A DNA stretch of 64,000 bases from Anaerolineales bacterium (GTDB taxonomy: Bacteria > Chloroflexota > Anaerolineae > Anaerolineales > Villigracilaceae). Positions within the stretch are counted from its first letter, which is position 1; each line of letters begins with the position of its first letter. Of this stretch, positions 43,375-51,205 are shown piece by piece. The position numbers and the translations under genes were made by a program. The notes under the pieces are model-generated. The model made no database searches, was not told where the DNA came from, and worked only from the letters and a program-made list of their open reading frames with translations. The stretch lies in assembly GCA_020060625.1 (NCBI GenBank), contig JAGUZU010000081.1, positions 1 through 64,000 of the forward strand. Reading direction: 5' to 3'.

Positions 43375-44799
43375 TTATTTCCTGCGTTTTACAATAAACA
43401 CCATGCCCAATAATGCGGGGAGCAGAAAGGCGCTTCCGCAAATGGGATTCCGCGCGGCGGGTTCAGGCGCTTCAGTTGGGGCAGAATCAACCGTCGGGGT
43501 GGAGATGGCTTGGGTGGTTGGAGCAGGCTCGAGCGTGGGTCGAGGCGTGATCGTCGGAATTCCACCGTAGGGTGTTGGGGGAATCGGTGTGGCGGTCAGG
43601 GCGAGAAGCGTAAAACTTTCGTCCTCATTTTGTTGAACGGCTTCGGGGATTTGATAGCTGATGTCGCGCAGTAAATCCTTTGCGAGTTGATTGTCCGGGT
43701 CGAACGTAAGCGCAGTTTGAAGTTCGGTCAGGAGCGTTGGCAGGATTCCTTCATCATCGGTTTTATGCGCCCAATAGACTCCAAAATAATAATGCGCCCA
43801 CAACAGATCGGCATAACCGTAATGCCAGAGCGGGTCATTCGGCAAAAGAGCCAGGCACTTTTCGTAGGCGTCTTTGCTCGATTGATACGATTCAAAACCG
43901 GCGGGGTCTTCGCGCAAATAGCCTTTCGGCATCATGACCACTTCTTTGTACGCTTTCGCCAGCCTGCCCCATGCTTCGCCGTCGTTTGGATTTTTTTCGA
44001 CGCTGGCTTTTTCGCTCAACACCTTTTCCCACAACGACGGCGTGACAACGACAATTTGAATATTATCGAGATGCGTCGGCTCGAGATCGGTGAACGTCCA
44101 GCGGATTTCGTTCCCGCTTCGGACTCCGCCCGAAGTTGATTCGCCATGTCCAGCCTGACCTGTCAGGTCGAGATTTTGCTCGCTGACCTCATACGGCAGG
44201 CGGACGATGATTTCGGCGCTTCCAATTGTGCCGTTCCAACCTGCGCCGGTTTCAAGGATGTACTTGAACGCTTCGTAGGGATAGTAACCAAATCCGTTTA
44301 CGTTGTACACGATTTCGATGATGATATCCTGATTCGGGGGGAAGACCACATCGAAGACCGCCCAGGGAATTTCGTCACGCTCACGATAGGATTGTTCGCT
44401 GGCGGTAAAAGGCTGCAATTCGCGCTTCGTCGCAACAGATTTACCATCCACCTTCACGGCAATGGCATTGATCTCGGGGAAATTCCCATACCCATCCGAA
44501 TTGCCGTTGAAGAACGAAAGCGGAAAACGGACAGCCATTTTTTCTTCCACTGCTCCAAGATTTCGCATGGTGAAGATGGCTTCGGTTTTGGCAATGGCTT
44601 GTTCCGCATCAGACGGGTCTTTGGAGATGGTCAATGTGACCGTCTCCGCCACCATGCGGACTTGGGTGATGGATTCGCCCGGCAGGAGCGTCGTGCCGGG
44701 AGGCGCTTCGGGCGGGGCGGCGTCGGCGCGGGCAATCCCTTGCGGGAGGATGGATACAAACGCCAATCCAATGGCAAACAGGATGAGGGCTTTTTTCAT
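43375..44799 (-). CDS. Exported surface protein with TPR-like region and C-terminal membrane anchor
   Basis: The 474-residue protein has a signal peptide (about 1-26, ending ARADA), a beta-rich domain (about 30-260), a helical TPR-like part (about 270-385: NPNDGEAWGRLAKAY and CLALLPNDPLWHYGYADLL), a Thr/Pro-rich stalk and a C-terminal anchor (SAFLLPALLGMVFIVKRRK). It is probably held on the outer face of the membrane. No enzymatic motif was found and the family was not recognised. An AAGGAG Shine-Dalgarno precedes the ATG. Confidence 0.75.
   Translation of the reverse strand: MKKALILFAIGLAFVSILPQGIARADAAPPEAPPGTTLLPGESITQVRMVAETVTLTISKDPSDAEQAIAKTEAIFTMRNLGAVEEKMAVRFPLSFFNGNSDGYGNFPEINAIAVKVDGKSVATKRELQPFTASEQSYRERDEIPWAVFDVVFPPNQDIIIEIVYNVNGFGYYPYEAFKYILETGAGWNGTIGSAEIIVRLPYEVSEQNLDLTGQAGHGESTSGGVRSGNEIRWTFTDLEPTHLDNIQIVVVTPSLWEKVLSEKASVEKNPNDGEAWGRLAKAYKEVVMMPKGYLREDPAGFESYQSSKDAYEKCLALLPNDPLWHYGYADLLWAHYYFGVYWAHKTDDEGILPTLLTELQTALTFDPDNQLAKDLLRDISYQIPEAVQQNEDESFTLLALTATPIPPTPYGGIPTITPRPTLEPAPTTQAISTPTVDSAPTEAPEPAARNPICGSAFLLPALLGMVFIVKRRK
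44157..44169. repeat. Short ACCTGACAGGT-type palindrome in coding sequence
   Basis: GACCTGTCAGGTC is a perfect 13-base palindrome within the surface-protein gene and matches the core of the intergenic element at 24226. Chance cannot be excluded for so short a piece. Confidence 0.4.
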
Positions 44800-44879
44800 T
44801 GCATTCTCCTTGAACTATCCAAATCATACAACGGCGGGGGCGCATTGGTCAATTCGGGAAAAGTACCGCTCAGAAGCGG

Positions 44880-44885
44880 TATAAT
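44880..44885 (+). promoter_or_regulatory. Probable -10 box of the brnT gene
   Basis: TATAAT ends 7 bases before the ATG at 44893. No -35 is clear. Confidence 0.55.
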
Positions 44886-44892
44886 TTGGGGC

Positions 44893-45208
44893 ATGGAGTT
44901 CGGGAACAACCTGTTTTACGAGTTCGAATGGGATGAAAACAAAGCAAGAATTAATCTTGCCAAACACAAGATCAGTTTTGACGAAGGCAGGACGATATTC
45001 ACCGATCCATTTCTCATCACACTCCCTGATGATGAACATTCCGATAATGAAGATCGATACATCAGCATAGGAAAATCAACAAACGAGAGAATTTTACTGG
45101 TTGTTCACCTTGAAAGGCAGATAAAAATTAAATCACGTCGTGATCCGCATCATCAGTTGCCGTAAGGCTGCAACCGCTGAAAGAAAAATTTATGAAGAAG
45201 GCAAATAA
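44893..45208 (+). pseudogene. brnT: BrnT-family (DUF497) toxin with apparent frameshift
   Basis: The frame from 44893 reads FEWDENKARINLAKHKISF, the BrnT signature, through EDRYISIGKSTNERILLVVH. From about 45121 the family C terminus continues in a different frame (IRIISCRKATAAERKIYEEG, ending at 45208); the original frame instead ends KSRRDPHHQLP at 45165. An extra base in or near the A-rich run 45121-45132 explains this. BrnT is a ribonuclease toxin of the RelE-like fold, and the lost tail contains conserved Arg and Ser residues. Either the toxin is inactive or the base is a sequencing error. The restored end overlaps the antitoxin start by 17 bases, as in other brnTA loci. Confidence 0.78.
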
Positions 45209-45533
45209 AATCAACCCAGAAGAATACGACGACGGCATGCTTCCCGAATATGATTTCAGAGGAAAAAAGGGGATTCGCGGAAAGTACTATCGCGATTTGC
45301 AAAAAGGGTACACCGTCCGCATTCATAATGAAGATGGGACCGTCACGATCCAGCATTTTGGACCTATAATCAGACTCGAGCCCGATGTGGCGGAATATTT
45401 CCCCGATTCCGAAAGCGTCAACAACGCCCTGCGGACTTTGATCGCGCTGGTTCCAGAAAAAAGAATTGGCGAGACAAAAGCGAAATACAAGGTCAGCAAA
45501 AAATCCGCAAAACGAGTCGCCGCCAAAAAGTAG
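45192..45533 (+). CDS. brnA: BrnA-type antitoxin
   Basis: The 113-residue protein has YDFRGKKGIRGKYYRDLQKG at the N terminus and a ribbon-helix-helix-like end IRLEPDVAEYFPDSESVNNALRTLI, as in antitoxins that follow BrnT. A Lys-rich tail (KVSKKSAKRVAAKK) is unusual in length. It should neutralise the toxin and repress the operon. The frame is intact although the partner toxin is not. The middle segment (VRIHNEDGTVTIQHFG) differs from the shorter classical BrnA, so this may be a related antitoxin type. Confidence 0.72.
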   Translation: MKKANKINPEEYDDGMLPEYDFRGKKGIRGKYYRDLQKGYTVRIHNEDGTVTIQHFGPIIRLEPDVAEYFPDSESVNNALRTLIALVPEKRIGETKAKYKVSKKSAKRVAAKK

Positions 45534-45582
45534 GCGGCTTTTTATTCCCGCCGCCGCCCGCCTAACACCCGACACCTGACAC

Positions 45583-46404
45583 GTGAAACTCACCGACACC
45601 CATTGCCACCTCGATTATCACAAGTTCGACTCTGACCGCGCGGACGTGATTCAACGCGCAAAGGATGCGGGGTTGAATCGGATTCTGATTCCAGGACTCC
45701 ACCACAAGTCCAGTAAAGAGGCGGTGAAGTTGGCAGAGTCATATCCTGAGGTGTATGCGGCAGTCGGGTTTCATCCCACCGACTTGGACGAATTCTCGGA
45801 AAACGCGTTCAAACAAGTGAGGGAACTGGCGAAGCATCCCAAAGTGGTTGCCATCGGCGAGATCGGTATTGACTATTATTGGGTCAAAGAGCCGGATCAA
45901 CGCGCCTTCCAGCGCGAGGCTCTGAAACGACAATTGCAGTTCGCAAAAGAGATGAACAAACCTGTCGTCATTCACATGCGCGAAGAGAATGACGCGTGGT
46001 TTGGCGACGCCTCGACTGACCTGCTCGAAATTTTAAGCGAATGGCAAAGCGGGTTGACCGGCGCGCTCGCAGAAAGACCAGGCGTGCTTCATTCCTTCAA
46101 CGGCACGCTCGAAACCGCGCAAAAGGGATTGGCGTTGAATTTTTACATCGGCATCACGGGACCCGTCACCTATAAAAACGCCGAACAAAAGCGCGAGATC
46201 ATCAAACAACTTCCGCTCGATGGGATTCTCATCGAAACCGACGCGCCGTTTCTCGCTCCCATGCCGTTTCGCGGCAAACGCAATGAACCTGCCTTTGTTC
46301 GTCATATTGCTGATAAAATAGCAGAAATCCATTCCAAAAGCCCTGCGGAGATCGCCAACATCACAACCGCCAATGCGGCGCGGCTCTTCGCATGGGGAGA
46401 CTGA
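45583..46404 (+). CDS. tatD: TatD family metal-dependent hydrolase
   Basis: The 273-residue protein starts LTDTHCHLDYHKF, the first metal motif of TatD DNases. It goes on with VYAAVGFHPTDLDEF, IGEIGIDYYW, MNKPVVIHMREEND, LHSFNGTLE and IETDAPFLAPMPFRGKRNEP. TatD proteins are 3'-5' exonucleases or deoxyribonucleases linked to DNA repair. The start is GTG 45583; there is no clear Shine-Dalgarno. The stop lies one base before the TTG of the polyprenyl synthase gene. Confidence 0.9.
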   Translation: MKLTDTHCHLDYHKFDSDRADVIQRAKDAGLNRILIPGLHHKSSKEAVKLAESYPEVYAAVGFHPTDLDEFSENAFKQVRELAKHPKVVAIGEIGIDYYWVKEPDQRAFQREALKRQLQFAKEMNKPVVIHMREENDAWFGDASTDLLEILSEWQSGLTGALAERPGVLHSFNGTLETAQKGLALNFYIGITGPVTYKNAEQKREIIKQLPLDGILIETDAPFLAPMPFRGKRNEPAFVRHIADKIAEIHSKSPAEIANITTANAARLFAWGD

Positions 46405-46405
46405 T

Positions 46406-47371
46406 TTGAGCGCGGTAACTTTTTTTTCACCAGTAACAGAACAAATTAAACTCGTCGAGGATTTGATGCGGGCGCAGTCGGATGAATCCCACCCCGACCT
46501 GCGCGCCGCCCTCGAACATTTGCTTGCGGCAGGGGGCAAGCGCATCCGACCCACCCTCGGCTTGCTCGTTGGAACCATATTTGGCGCGCCGTTGGAAAAA
46601 CTCATCACCCTCGGCGCGGCTGTCGAACTGCTTCACACTGCCACCCTTGTCCACGATGATTTGATCGACGGCGCATTGCTCCGGCGCGGTATGCCCACGC
46701 TGAATGCGCGCTGGTCGCCGCCCGCCACCGTCCTCACCGGCGACTTCCTCTTTGCGCGCGCCGCCAAACTCGCCGCCGAAACCGACCACCTGCCTTTGAT
46801 GAAACTGTTCTCCGAAACGCTGGCGGTCATCGTCAACGGCGAACTGACGCAGATGTTCACCTCGCGCGGACTCATCAGCCGCGACAACTACATCAACCGC
46901 ATCTACGCCAAAACCGCCTCCCTCTTCGAGATGACCTCCCGCGCGGCGACCATGGTCAGCCCGGCGAATGAGGCGACGGTTGAATCCATGCGCAATTTCG
47001 GATACCAGATCGGCATGGCATTCCAAATCGTGGACGACATCCTCGACTTCACCGGCAACCAGGCTTCCGTTGGCAAACCGCTCGGCTCAGACTTACTGAA
47101 CGGGCTGGTCACCCTCCCAGCCATTTACTACGCCGAAGCCAATCCCGACGATCCCGACATCCTCTCCCTGCCAACCGGCGGCTGGACCAATCAGGAACAC
47201 ATGGCGCGCCTCGTGGAAAAGATCCGCGAGAGCAGCTGCACCCACAAGGCAATGCTCGAAGCCGAACGCCATGTGGACGAGGCGCTTGCCTGTCTTGAAT
47301 CCATCGATACGTGCGTCGAGCGCGACGCGCTGGAAAATCTGGCGAGATATATTGTAGATAGAAAAGTGTAA
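46406..47371 (+). CDS. Polyprenyl diphosphate synthase
   Basis: The 321-residue enzyme has both aspartate-rich motifs: LVHDDLIDGALLRRGMPT (first, about 82-90) and FQIVDDILDFTGNQ (second, about 211). LAAGGKRIRPTLGLLVG is the family's N-terminal Lys-Arg site. It extends allylic diphosphates with isopentenyl diphosphate to make a long chain, probably for menaquinone or wall carrier lipid. Chain length is not decided. The start is TTG 46406, chosen because GGGGAG lies six bases before it and because the frame upstream overlaps tatD. Confidence 0.9.
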   Translation: MSAVTFFSPVTEQIKLVEDLMRAQSDESHPDLRAALEHLLAAGGKRIRPTLGLLVGTIFGAPLEKLITLGAAVELLHTATLVHDDLIDGALLRRGMPTLNARWSPPATVLTGDFLFARAAKLAAETDHLPLMKLFSETLAVIVNGELTQMFTSRGLISRDNYINRIYAKTASLFEMTSRAATMVSPANEATVESMRNFGYQIGMAFQIVDDILDFTGNQASVGKPLGSDLLNGLVTLPAIYYAEANPDDPDILSLPTGGWTNQEHMARLVEKIRESSCTHKAMLEAERHVDEALACLESIDTCVERDALENLARYIVDRKV

Positions 47372-47444
47372 TAGCTGGATAGTTTTGGTAGTTTGGTAGT
47401 TTCACTTCAGTCTTCCATTCTTCATAATTCACCCTTGCAACCCC
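47372..47444. other. Short gap before the DUF177 gene
   Basis: An AT-rich stretch with short TAGTTT repeats (TAGTTTTGGTAGTTTGGTAG). Nothing else recognised. Confidence 0.4.
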
Positions 47445-47951
47445 ATGCCAAGCCCTAAAAAACCCTTTCGTTTCAACGTCGGATTCATCATCCACGAGGA
47501 AGTCGGCTATCATCACGACTTTCCCTTCGCCTTCGACCAGATCTCCCTCGGCGACGGCCTTGAACTTCGCAACTTTGAGGGTGTCATCAACGTCGGCAAG
47601 ACGCCGCAGGGACTGATCGTTCAGGCGGATTTCTCTGCCGAAACCACGCTTGAATGCGTCCGTTGTCTGACCGAATTCGAGCATGAATTGACATGGTCGT
47701 TCACCGAGCTGTACGCCTTCGACAAACGCTCCATCACCGAATCGGGACTCCTCCTCCCCGACGATGCCCACCTCGACATGGCTCTTCTTCTGCGCGAATA
47801 TGCCCTGCTCGAAATCCCCATCAGCCCGCTCTGCAAGCCCGATTGCAAGGGACTTTGCGCCGAGTGCGGCGAGAACCTGAACGAAAAAGATTGTGGTCAC
47901 AGACCTGCCGAGCCGGATTCTCCTTTCGCAAAACTCAAGGATTTGTTGTAA
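47445..47951 (+). CDS. DUF177 (YceD) family protein
   Basis: The 168-residue protein has the DUF177 pattern: TTLECVRCLTEFEHEL (about 66-80) and a C-terminal CKPDCKGLCAECGENLNEKDCGH with the conserved cysteines. YceD proteins are linked to 23S rRNA and are usually followed directly by rpmF (ribosomal protein L32). Here rpmF is missing and a short leader frame and terminator come next. The TAA stop at 47949-47951 forms part of a possible -10 box. Confidence 0.86.
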   Translation: MPSPKKPFRFNVGFIIHEEVGYHHDFPFAFDQISLGDGLELRNFEGVINVGKTPQGLIVQADFSAETTLECVRCLTEFEHELTWSFTELYAFDKRSITESGLLLPDDAHLDMALLLREYALLEIPISPLCKPDCKGLCAECGENLNEKDCGHRPAEPDSPFAKLKDLL

Positions 47952-47954
47952 AAT
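47949..47954 (+). promoter_or_regulatory. Possible -10 box of the metG leader
   Basis: TAAAAT with 7 bases to the ATG of the 27-codon frame. No convincing -35; the transcript may instead come by read-through from the DUF177 gene. Confidence 0.45.
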
Positions 47955-47961
47955 AACGCCC

Positions 47962-48045
47962 ATGAACTTCAATTCCGTTCTCCAAATGGTGACAATGCCC
48001 ATGCGAATGTGGATGCCTTCCTGCGCCGACTGGAAAGCACGTTAG
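47962..48045 (+). CDS. Met-rich leader peptide of metG (putative)
   Basis: A 27-codon frame starting 7 bases after a -10-like box and ending in TAG at 48043. Six codons are ATG: the start and codons 9, 12, 14, 16 and 18, so five Met codons fall within ten positions. After the last Met, codons 19-27 cover the segment 48024-48040 that can pair with the left arm and loop of the terminator at 48067. The stop is 20 bases before that arm. This matches the plan of amino-acid biosynthetic and pheST-type leader peptides. No family match is expected for such a peptide. It is supported by arrangement only, not by known homology. Confidence 0.55.
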   Translation: MNFNSVLQMVTMPMRMWMPSCADWKAR

Positions 48046-48082
48046 TTCATCCTATTGGAATCAACGGGCTGTCCATTCTGCG
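48024..48082 (+). promoter_or_regulatory. Candidate antiterminator pairing upstream of metG
   Basis: CGCCGACTGGAAAGCAC (48024-48040) can pair with GGGCTGTCCATTCTGCG (48066-48082) at 13 of 17 positions. This pairing uses the left arm of the terminator at 48067-48094 and so excludes it. The first element lies within the last codons of the leader peptide and would be covered by a ribosome at its stop codon. Confidence 0.5.
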
Positions 48083-48094
48083 GACAGCCTTTTT
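48067..48094 (+). terminator. Intrinsic terminator between the leader frame and metG
   Basis: An 8-bp stem (GGCTGTCC with GGACAGCC), a 7-base loop and a T5 tail. It ends 103 bases before the metG ATG. Confidence 0.88.
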
Positions 48095-48110
48095 GTTTAG
48101 AATTTACGAT

Positions 48111-48181
48111 GTCATTGCGAGGCGGCGATCTTCCGCCGAAGCAATCTCCACTTAGCAGGAGATTGCTTCGCTCGCCATGAC
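48111..48181. repeat. TCATTGCGAG palindromic repeat upstream of metG
   Basis: GTCATTGCGAG and CTCGCCATGAC form the outer arms (one mismatch); GAAGCAATCTCC and GGAGATTGCTTC the inner arms. Same family as 30857-30931. Confidence 0.88.
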
Positions 48182-48197
48182 ATACTGGAGCAATCTC

Positions 48198-50003
48198 ATG
48201 ACCGAAACCATTTTAGTAGCAGTCGCCTGGCCCTACGCCAATGCAGAAATCCACGTGGGCAATATCACGGGTTCGCATTTACCTGGGGATATTTTCGCGC
48301 GGTATAACCGCCTGAAAGGCAACAAGGTGTTGATGATCACCGGCACCGACTCGCACGGCACGCCCGTGATGATGAGCGCGGACAAACTCGGCAAGCCTGT
48401 CGAAGAAGTATACAAGTCCTATCATGAAGGTTTTATCGAGTTGTTCCAAAAACTCGGCATCACCTATGACCTGTACACCACCACCCACAGCGACAACCAT
48501 TTCAAGGTCTCACAGGCGATGTTCCTCGCCTTGCAAAAGAACGGCTATCTCTTCCGTCAGTTCAGCAAACAGTGGTACTCTCCCAGCGCGGGCAGGTTCC
48601 TGCCCGACCGCTACGTCGAAGGGACTTGTTACATCTGCGGCTTCGAAGGCGCGCGCTCGGATCAATGCGATAACTGCGGCAATGTGCTTGAGCCTGAGAA
48701 ATTGAAAAATCCGCGCGCAAAGACCGGCGACGGCGCGCTTGAATTGCGCGACACCGAGCATTTCTATCTTGACCTCTCCAAGCTAGAGCCTGAGGTCAAG
48801 AAGTTTTTGCAGTCTCGTTCCGATCACATGCGCGATACGGTCTTGGGCGAGTCCCTGCGCAAGATCGAAAGCGAAGGACTCAAGCCGCGTTCCATCACGC
48901 GCGACCTTGAATGGGGCATCCCTGTTCCCATCAATGAACCGGGTTGGGAAACCAAAAAACTCTACGTGTGGTTTGAAGCAGTCATCGGCTATCTCTCCGC
49001 TCCGATTGAGTGGGCGCAACTCGAAGGTCAGAAAGAGGCGTGGCGCGATTGGTGGATCAACCCCGCCGCCAAGCAATTCCACTTCCTCGGCAAGGACAAC
49101 ATCTTCTTCCACGCCTCGCAGTGGCCCGCCGAGTTGATGGGCGCGGGCAGCGCGTTCATGGAATTCTTCGCGGGCGAGCGGAACGCGCCACTCATCCTGC
49201 CGTATGACGTGCCAGCCAATCAATTCATGAATCTCGAATCGCAAAAGATCAGCGGTTCGCGCAACTGGGCGGTTTGGGGACGCGACGTCCTGACCCGCTT
49301 CGACCCCGACGCCGTCCGCTATTACCTGACGGTCAACATGCCCGAAGCGAAGGACAGCGATTGGGACTGGGCGGATTTCGTGGCGCGCAATAACAACGAG
49401 CTCGTGGCGACGTGGGGCAACCTCGCGAACCGCGTGCTGTCGTTCTGTTATAAGCATTGGGAAGGTCATGTGCCAGATGTGGACACGACCACGCTTCGCC
49501 CCGCAGACCTCGAACTGCTCGCCACCATCGAGGCTGGATTCAACACCGTAGGCGCCGAACTCGACGCCGTGCGCCTGCGCTCCGCCCTCGGCGAGACGAT
49601 GAAACTCGCCACGGCTGTCAATCAATACCTCGATGTCAACGCGCCGTGGAGCGCCGTGAAGACCGATAAAGATGGAGCCGCCAAGACCATCTACACCGCG
49701 TTGAAGGCGATTGATTCATTGAAGGTCATGTTCGCGCCGTTCCTCCCCTTCACCTCCGAACGCCTGCACAGCTTCTTTGGCTGCGAGACCCACCTCTTCG
49801 GCGAGCAATACACCGAAGAGGTGACCGACGCCATCGGCACGCACAAGGTTCTGCGCTACCGCGAAGTAAGTCGGACTGGCAGTCCGACCTACTGGAAACC
49901 CAGCGACTTGAAGCCGGGACAGAAGTTGAATCAGCCTGCTCCGCTGTTCAAGAAGTTGGAACTGGCTGTTATTGAAGAAGAACGAGGACGATTGGGTAAA
50001 TGA
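48198..50003 (+). CDS. metG: Methionyl-tRNA synthetase
   Basis: A 601-residue class I synthetase. The HIGH-type motif is HVGNI (about 16-20). A zinc-knuckle insertion has CYICGFEGARSDQCDNCGN (about 138-156). The KMSKS-type loop reads QKISGSRN (about 350), a known variant. The anticodon-binding helical domain makes up the rest. It charges tRNA-Met. Start ATG 48198 follows GGAG; the frame upstream falls within a repeat. A palindrome at 49866-49892 is translated in frame near the C terminus (EVSRTGSPTYW). The leader at 47949-48094 may regulate it by attenuation. Confidence 0.95.
   Translation: MTETILVAVAWPYANAEIHVGNITGSHLPGDIFARYNRLKGNKVLMITGTDSHGTPVMMSADKLGKPVEEVYKSYHEGFIELFQKLGITYDLYTTTHSDNHFKVSQAMFLALQKNGYLFRQFSKQWYSPSAGRFLPDRYVEGTCYICGFEGARSDQCDNCGNVLEPEKLKNPRAKTGDGALELRDTEHFYLDLSKLEPEVKKFLQSRSDHMRDTVLGESLRKIESEGLKPRSITRDLEWGIPVPINEPGWETKKLYVWFEAVIGYLSAPIEWAQLEGQKEAWRDWWINPAAKQFHFLGKDNIFFHASQWPAELMGAGSAFMEFFAGERNAPLILPYDVPANQFMNLESQKISGSRNWAVWGRDVLTRFDPDAVRYYLTVNMPEAKDSDWDWADFVARNNNELVATWGNLANRVLSFCYKHWEGHVPDVDTTTLRPADLELLATIEAGFNTVGAELDAVRLRSALGETMKLATAVNQYLDVNAPWSAVKTDKDGAAKTIYTALKAIDSLKVMFAPFLPFTSERLHSFFGCETHLFGEQYTEEVTDAIGTHKVLRYREVSRTGSPTYWKPSDLKPGQKLNQPAPLFKKLELAVIEEERGRLGK
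49866..49892. repeat. Palindromic repeat (GTAGGTC type) in frame inside metG
   Basis: GTCGGACT and AGTCCGAC flank a 3-base loop, within GTAA...CTAC. It encodes VSRTGSPTY near the MetG C terminus. Confidence 0.75.
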
Positions 50004-50012
50004 CCTCCATGC

Positions 50013-50018
50013 TATAAT
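50013..50018 (+). promoter_or_regulatory. Probable -10 box of the 50036 gene
   Basis: TATAAT 17 bases before the ATG, with AGAGGTG as Shine-Dalgarno in between. Confidence 0.55.
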
Positions 50019-50035
50019 CATTTCAGAGGTGCAAT

Positions 50036-50263
50036 ATGACTCTCGTAACATATGAAGGCGTCGTCCAAAAAGGCAGTATCCTTTTGAGTGAGGGTGTGCA
50101 ATTGCCTGAAAATGCCAAAGTATATATCGTTGTCACAGAAGAGGTGATTCCGGTGACGATTGACGGCAAAAAACCCGTTCAGGTTTTGTCTCCTCATTTC
50201 GCCACACGAGAGGACGCGGCTCGCTTCGATGTAACCGTCACCGAGGAAAAGCCAAATGACTGA
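50036..50263 (+). CDS. Small hypothetical protein paired with a retropepsin-like gene
   Basis: The 75-residue protein begins VTYEGVVQKGSILLSEGVQLPENAKVYIVV, a beta-strand pattern seen in small AbrB- or DUF104-like antitoxin-type proteins. The rest is polar. No family was firmly recognised. Its end overlaps the next gene by 8 bases, so the two are translated together. The gene has its own -10 box just after metG. Confidence 0.65.
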   Translation: MTLVTYEGVVQKGSILLSEGVQLPENAKVYIVVTEEVIPVTIDGKKPVQVLSPHFATREDAARFDVTVTEEKPND

Positions 50264-50636
50264 GTACGACTCTGAAAATTTCAATCCACCCGCGCCAGTT
50301 GCCTATGTGACTCTTCGTAATCCGGCAACTGGCGATGTTTTAACCAATGTGCCCATGTTAATCGACACAGGCGCAGATGCCACTCTCCTGCCTTCCAAGT
50401 CTGTCGAGAAACTTAGCATCAGCACGGAAGAAAATAAAGCGTTTGAAGTTCAAGGTTTTAGCGGCGACACAAGCTATTTGAAATCCGCCAAATTGGACTT
50501 GCTCTTGCTCGACAAAACGTTCAAAGGGGAATATTTGTTAATTGACCGTCCCATTGGGATTTTGGGCAGGAATATTTTGAACAAACTCCGTATTTTATTT
50601 GACGGTCTACGCGGGGAATGGAATGAACAGAAATAA
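50256..50636 (+). CDS. Retropepsin-like aspartic protease domain protein
   Basis: The 126-residue protein carries the active-site motif MLIDTGADATLLP (about 34-46) and a downstream GILGRNILNKLRILFDG, the ILG-Asn pattern that closes a retropepsin half-barrel. A single such domain would act as a homodimer. Bacterial examples are few and their substrates are mostly unknown. There is no signal peptide, so it is cytoplasmic. The overlap with the preceding 75-residue gene suggests a two-protein module. Confidence 0.78.
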   Translation: MTEYDSENFNPPAPVAYVTLRNPATGDVLTNVPMLIDTGADATLLPSKSVEKLSISTEENKAFEVQGFSGDTSYLKSAKLDLLLLDKTFKGEYLLIDRPIGILGRNILNKLRILFDGLRGEWNEQK

Positions 50637-50701
50637 GCAGATGTCATTGAGGCAGAACGCGGAAGGTTAGGAAATTAAATCACCTGCCATACCCCCGCCT
50701 T

Positions 50702-51205
50702 ATGATCGCGATCACCCATCTTCAACCTCATCAAATAAAGGATGCAAAATACCTCATCGCCGCAGTGGCGCAGCGCATTTATTACCCGGACAAGACGCCC
50801 GAATATTTTTACAATGTCCTCGAAGAAGAAGGAGAGTTAAAGGACATCGACGATTTTCAGCAAGTCTATGAACAAAACAACGGCTTATTCCTCGTCGTCC
50901 TCGATGACGGAAAACTGGTCGGCACCGGCGCGCTCAAACGCATGGACGAGACCACTGCCGAACTGAAGCGTCTCTGGCTGCTGGAGGAATATCAGGGTCG
51001 TGGAATCGGCTATCGGGTAGTGATGAGGCTGTTCGCCTTCGCAAGAGAGAACGGCTGCTCGGTCATTCGTCTGCAAACCAGCCTGGAGCAGGTCCGCGCC
51101 ATCGCGTTCTACAAAACGCTTGGTTTTTATGAAATCCCATGCTACAACCACAAAACCGGGGAAATTTCCATGGAAATCAATCTGTTGAAGACTCGCCTGC
51201 CGTAA
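50702..51205 (+). CDS. GNAT family N-acetyltransferase
   Basis: The 167-residue protein has the GNAT fold, with the acetyl-CoA pyrophosphate loop LLEEYQGRGIGYRVVMRL (about 91-108; Q-x-x-G-x-G pattern), preceded by the substrate strand LVGTGALKRM and followed by RAIAFYKTLGFYE. It transfers an acetyl group to an amine; the substrate is unknown. No operon partner is evident. Confidence 0.85.
   Translation: MIAITHLQPHQIKDAKYLIAAVAQRIYYPDKTPEYFYNVLEEEGELKDIDDFQQVYEQNNGLFLVVLDDGKLVGTGALKRMDETTAELKRLWLLEEYQGRGIGYRVVMRLFAFARENGCSVIRLQTSLEQVRAIAFYKTLGFYEIPCYNHKTGEISMEINLLKTRLP

Noticed and set aside
43375-44799. Sortase-anchored protein
   Set aside because: The C-terminal anchor lacks an LPXTG motif and no sortase gene is in the window; a simple membrane anchor fits better.
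47955-48100. T-box or SAM riboswitch upstream of metG
   Set aside because: The region is too short for a T-box and shows no T-box core (AGGGUGGNACCGCG) or SAM-riboswitch-like junction.
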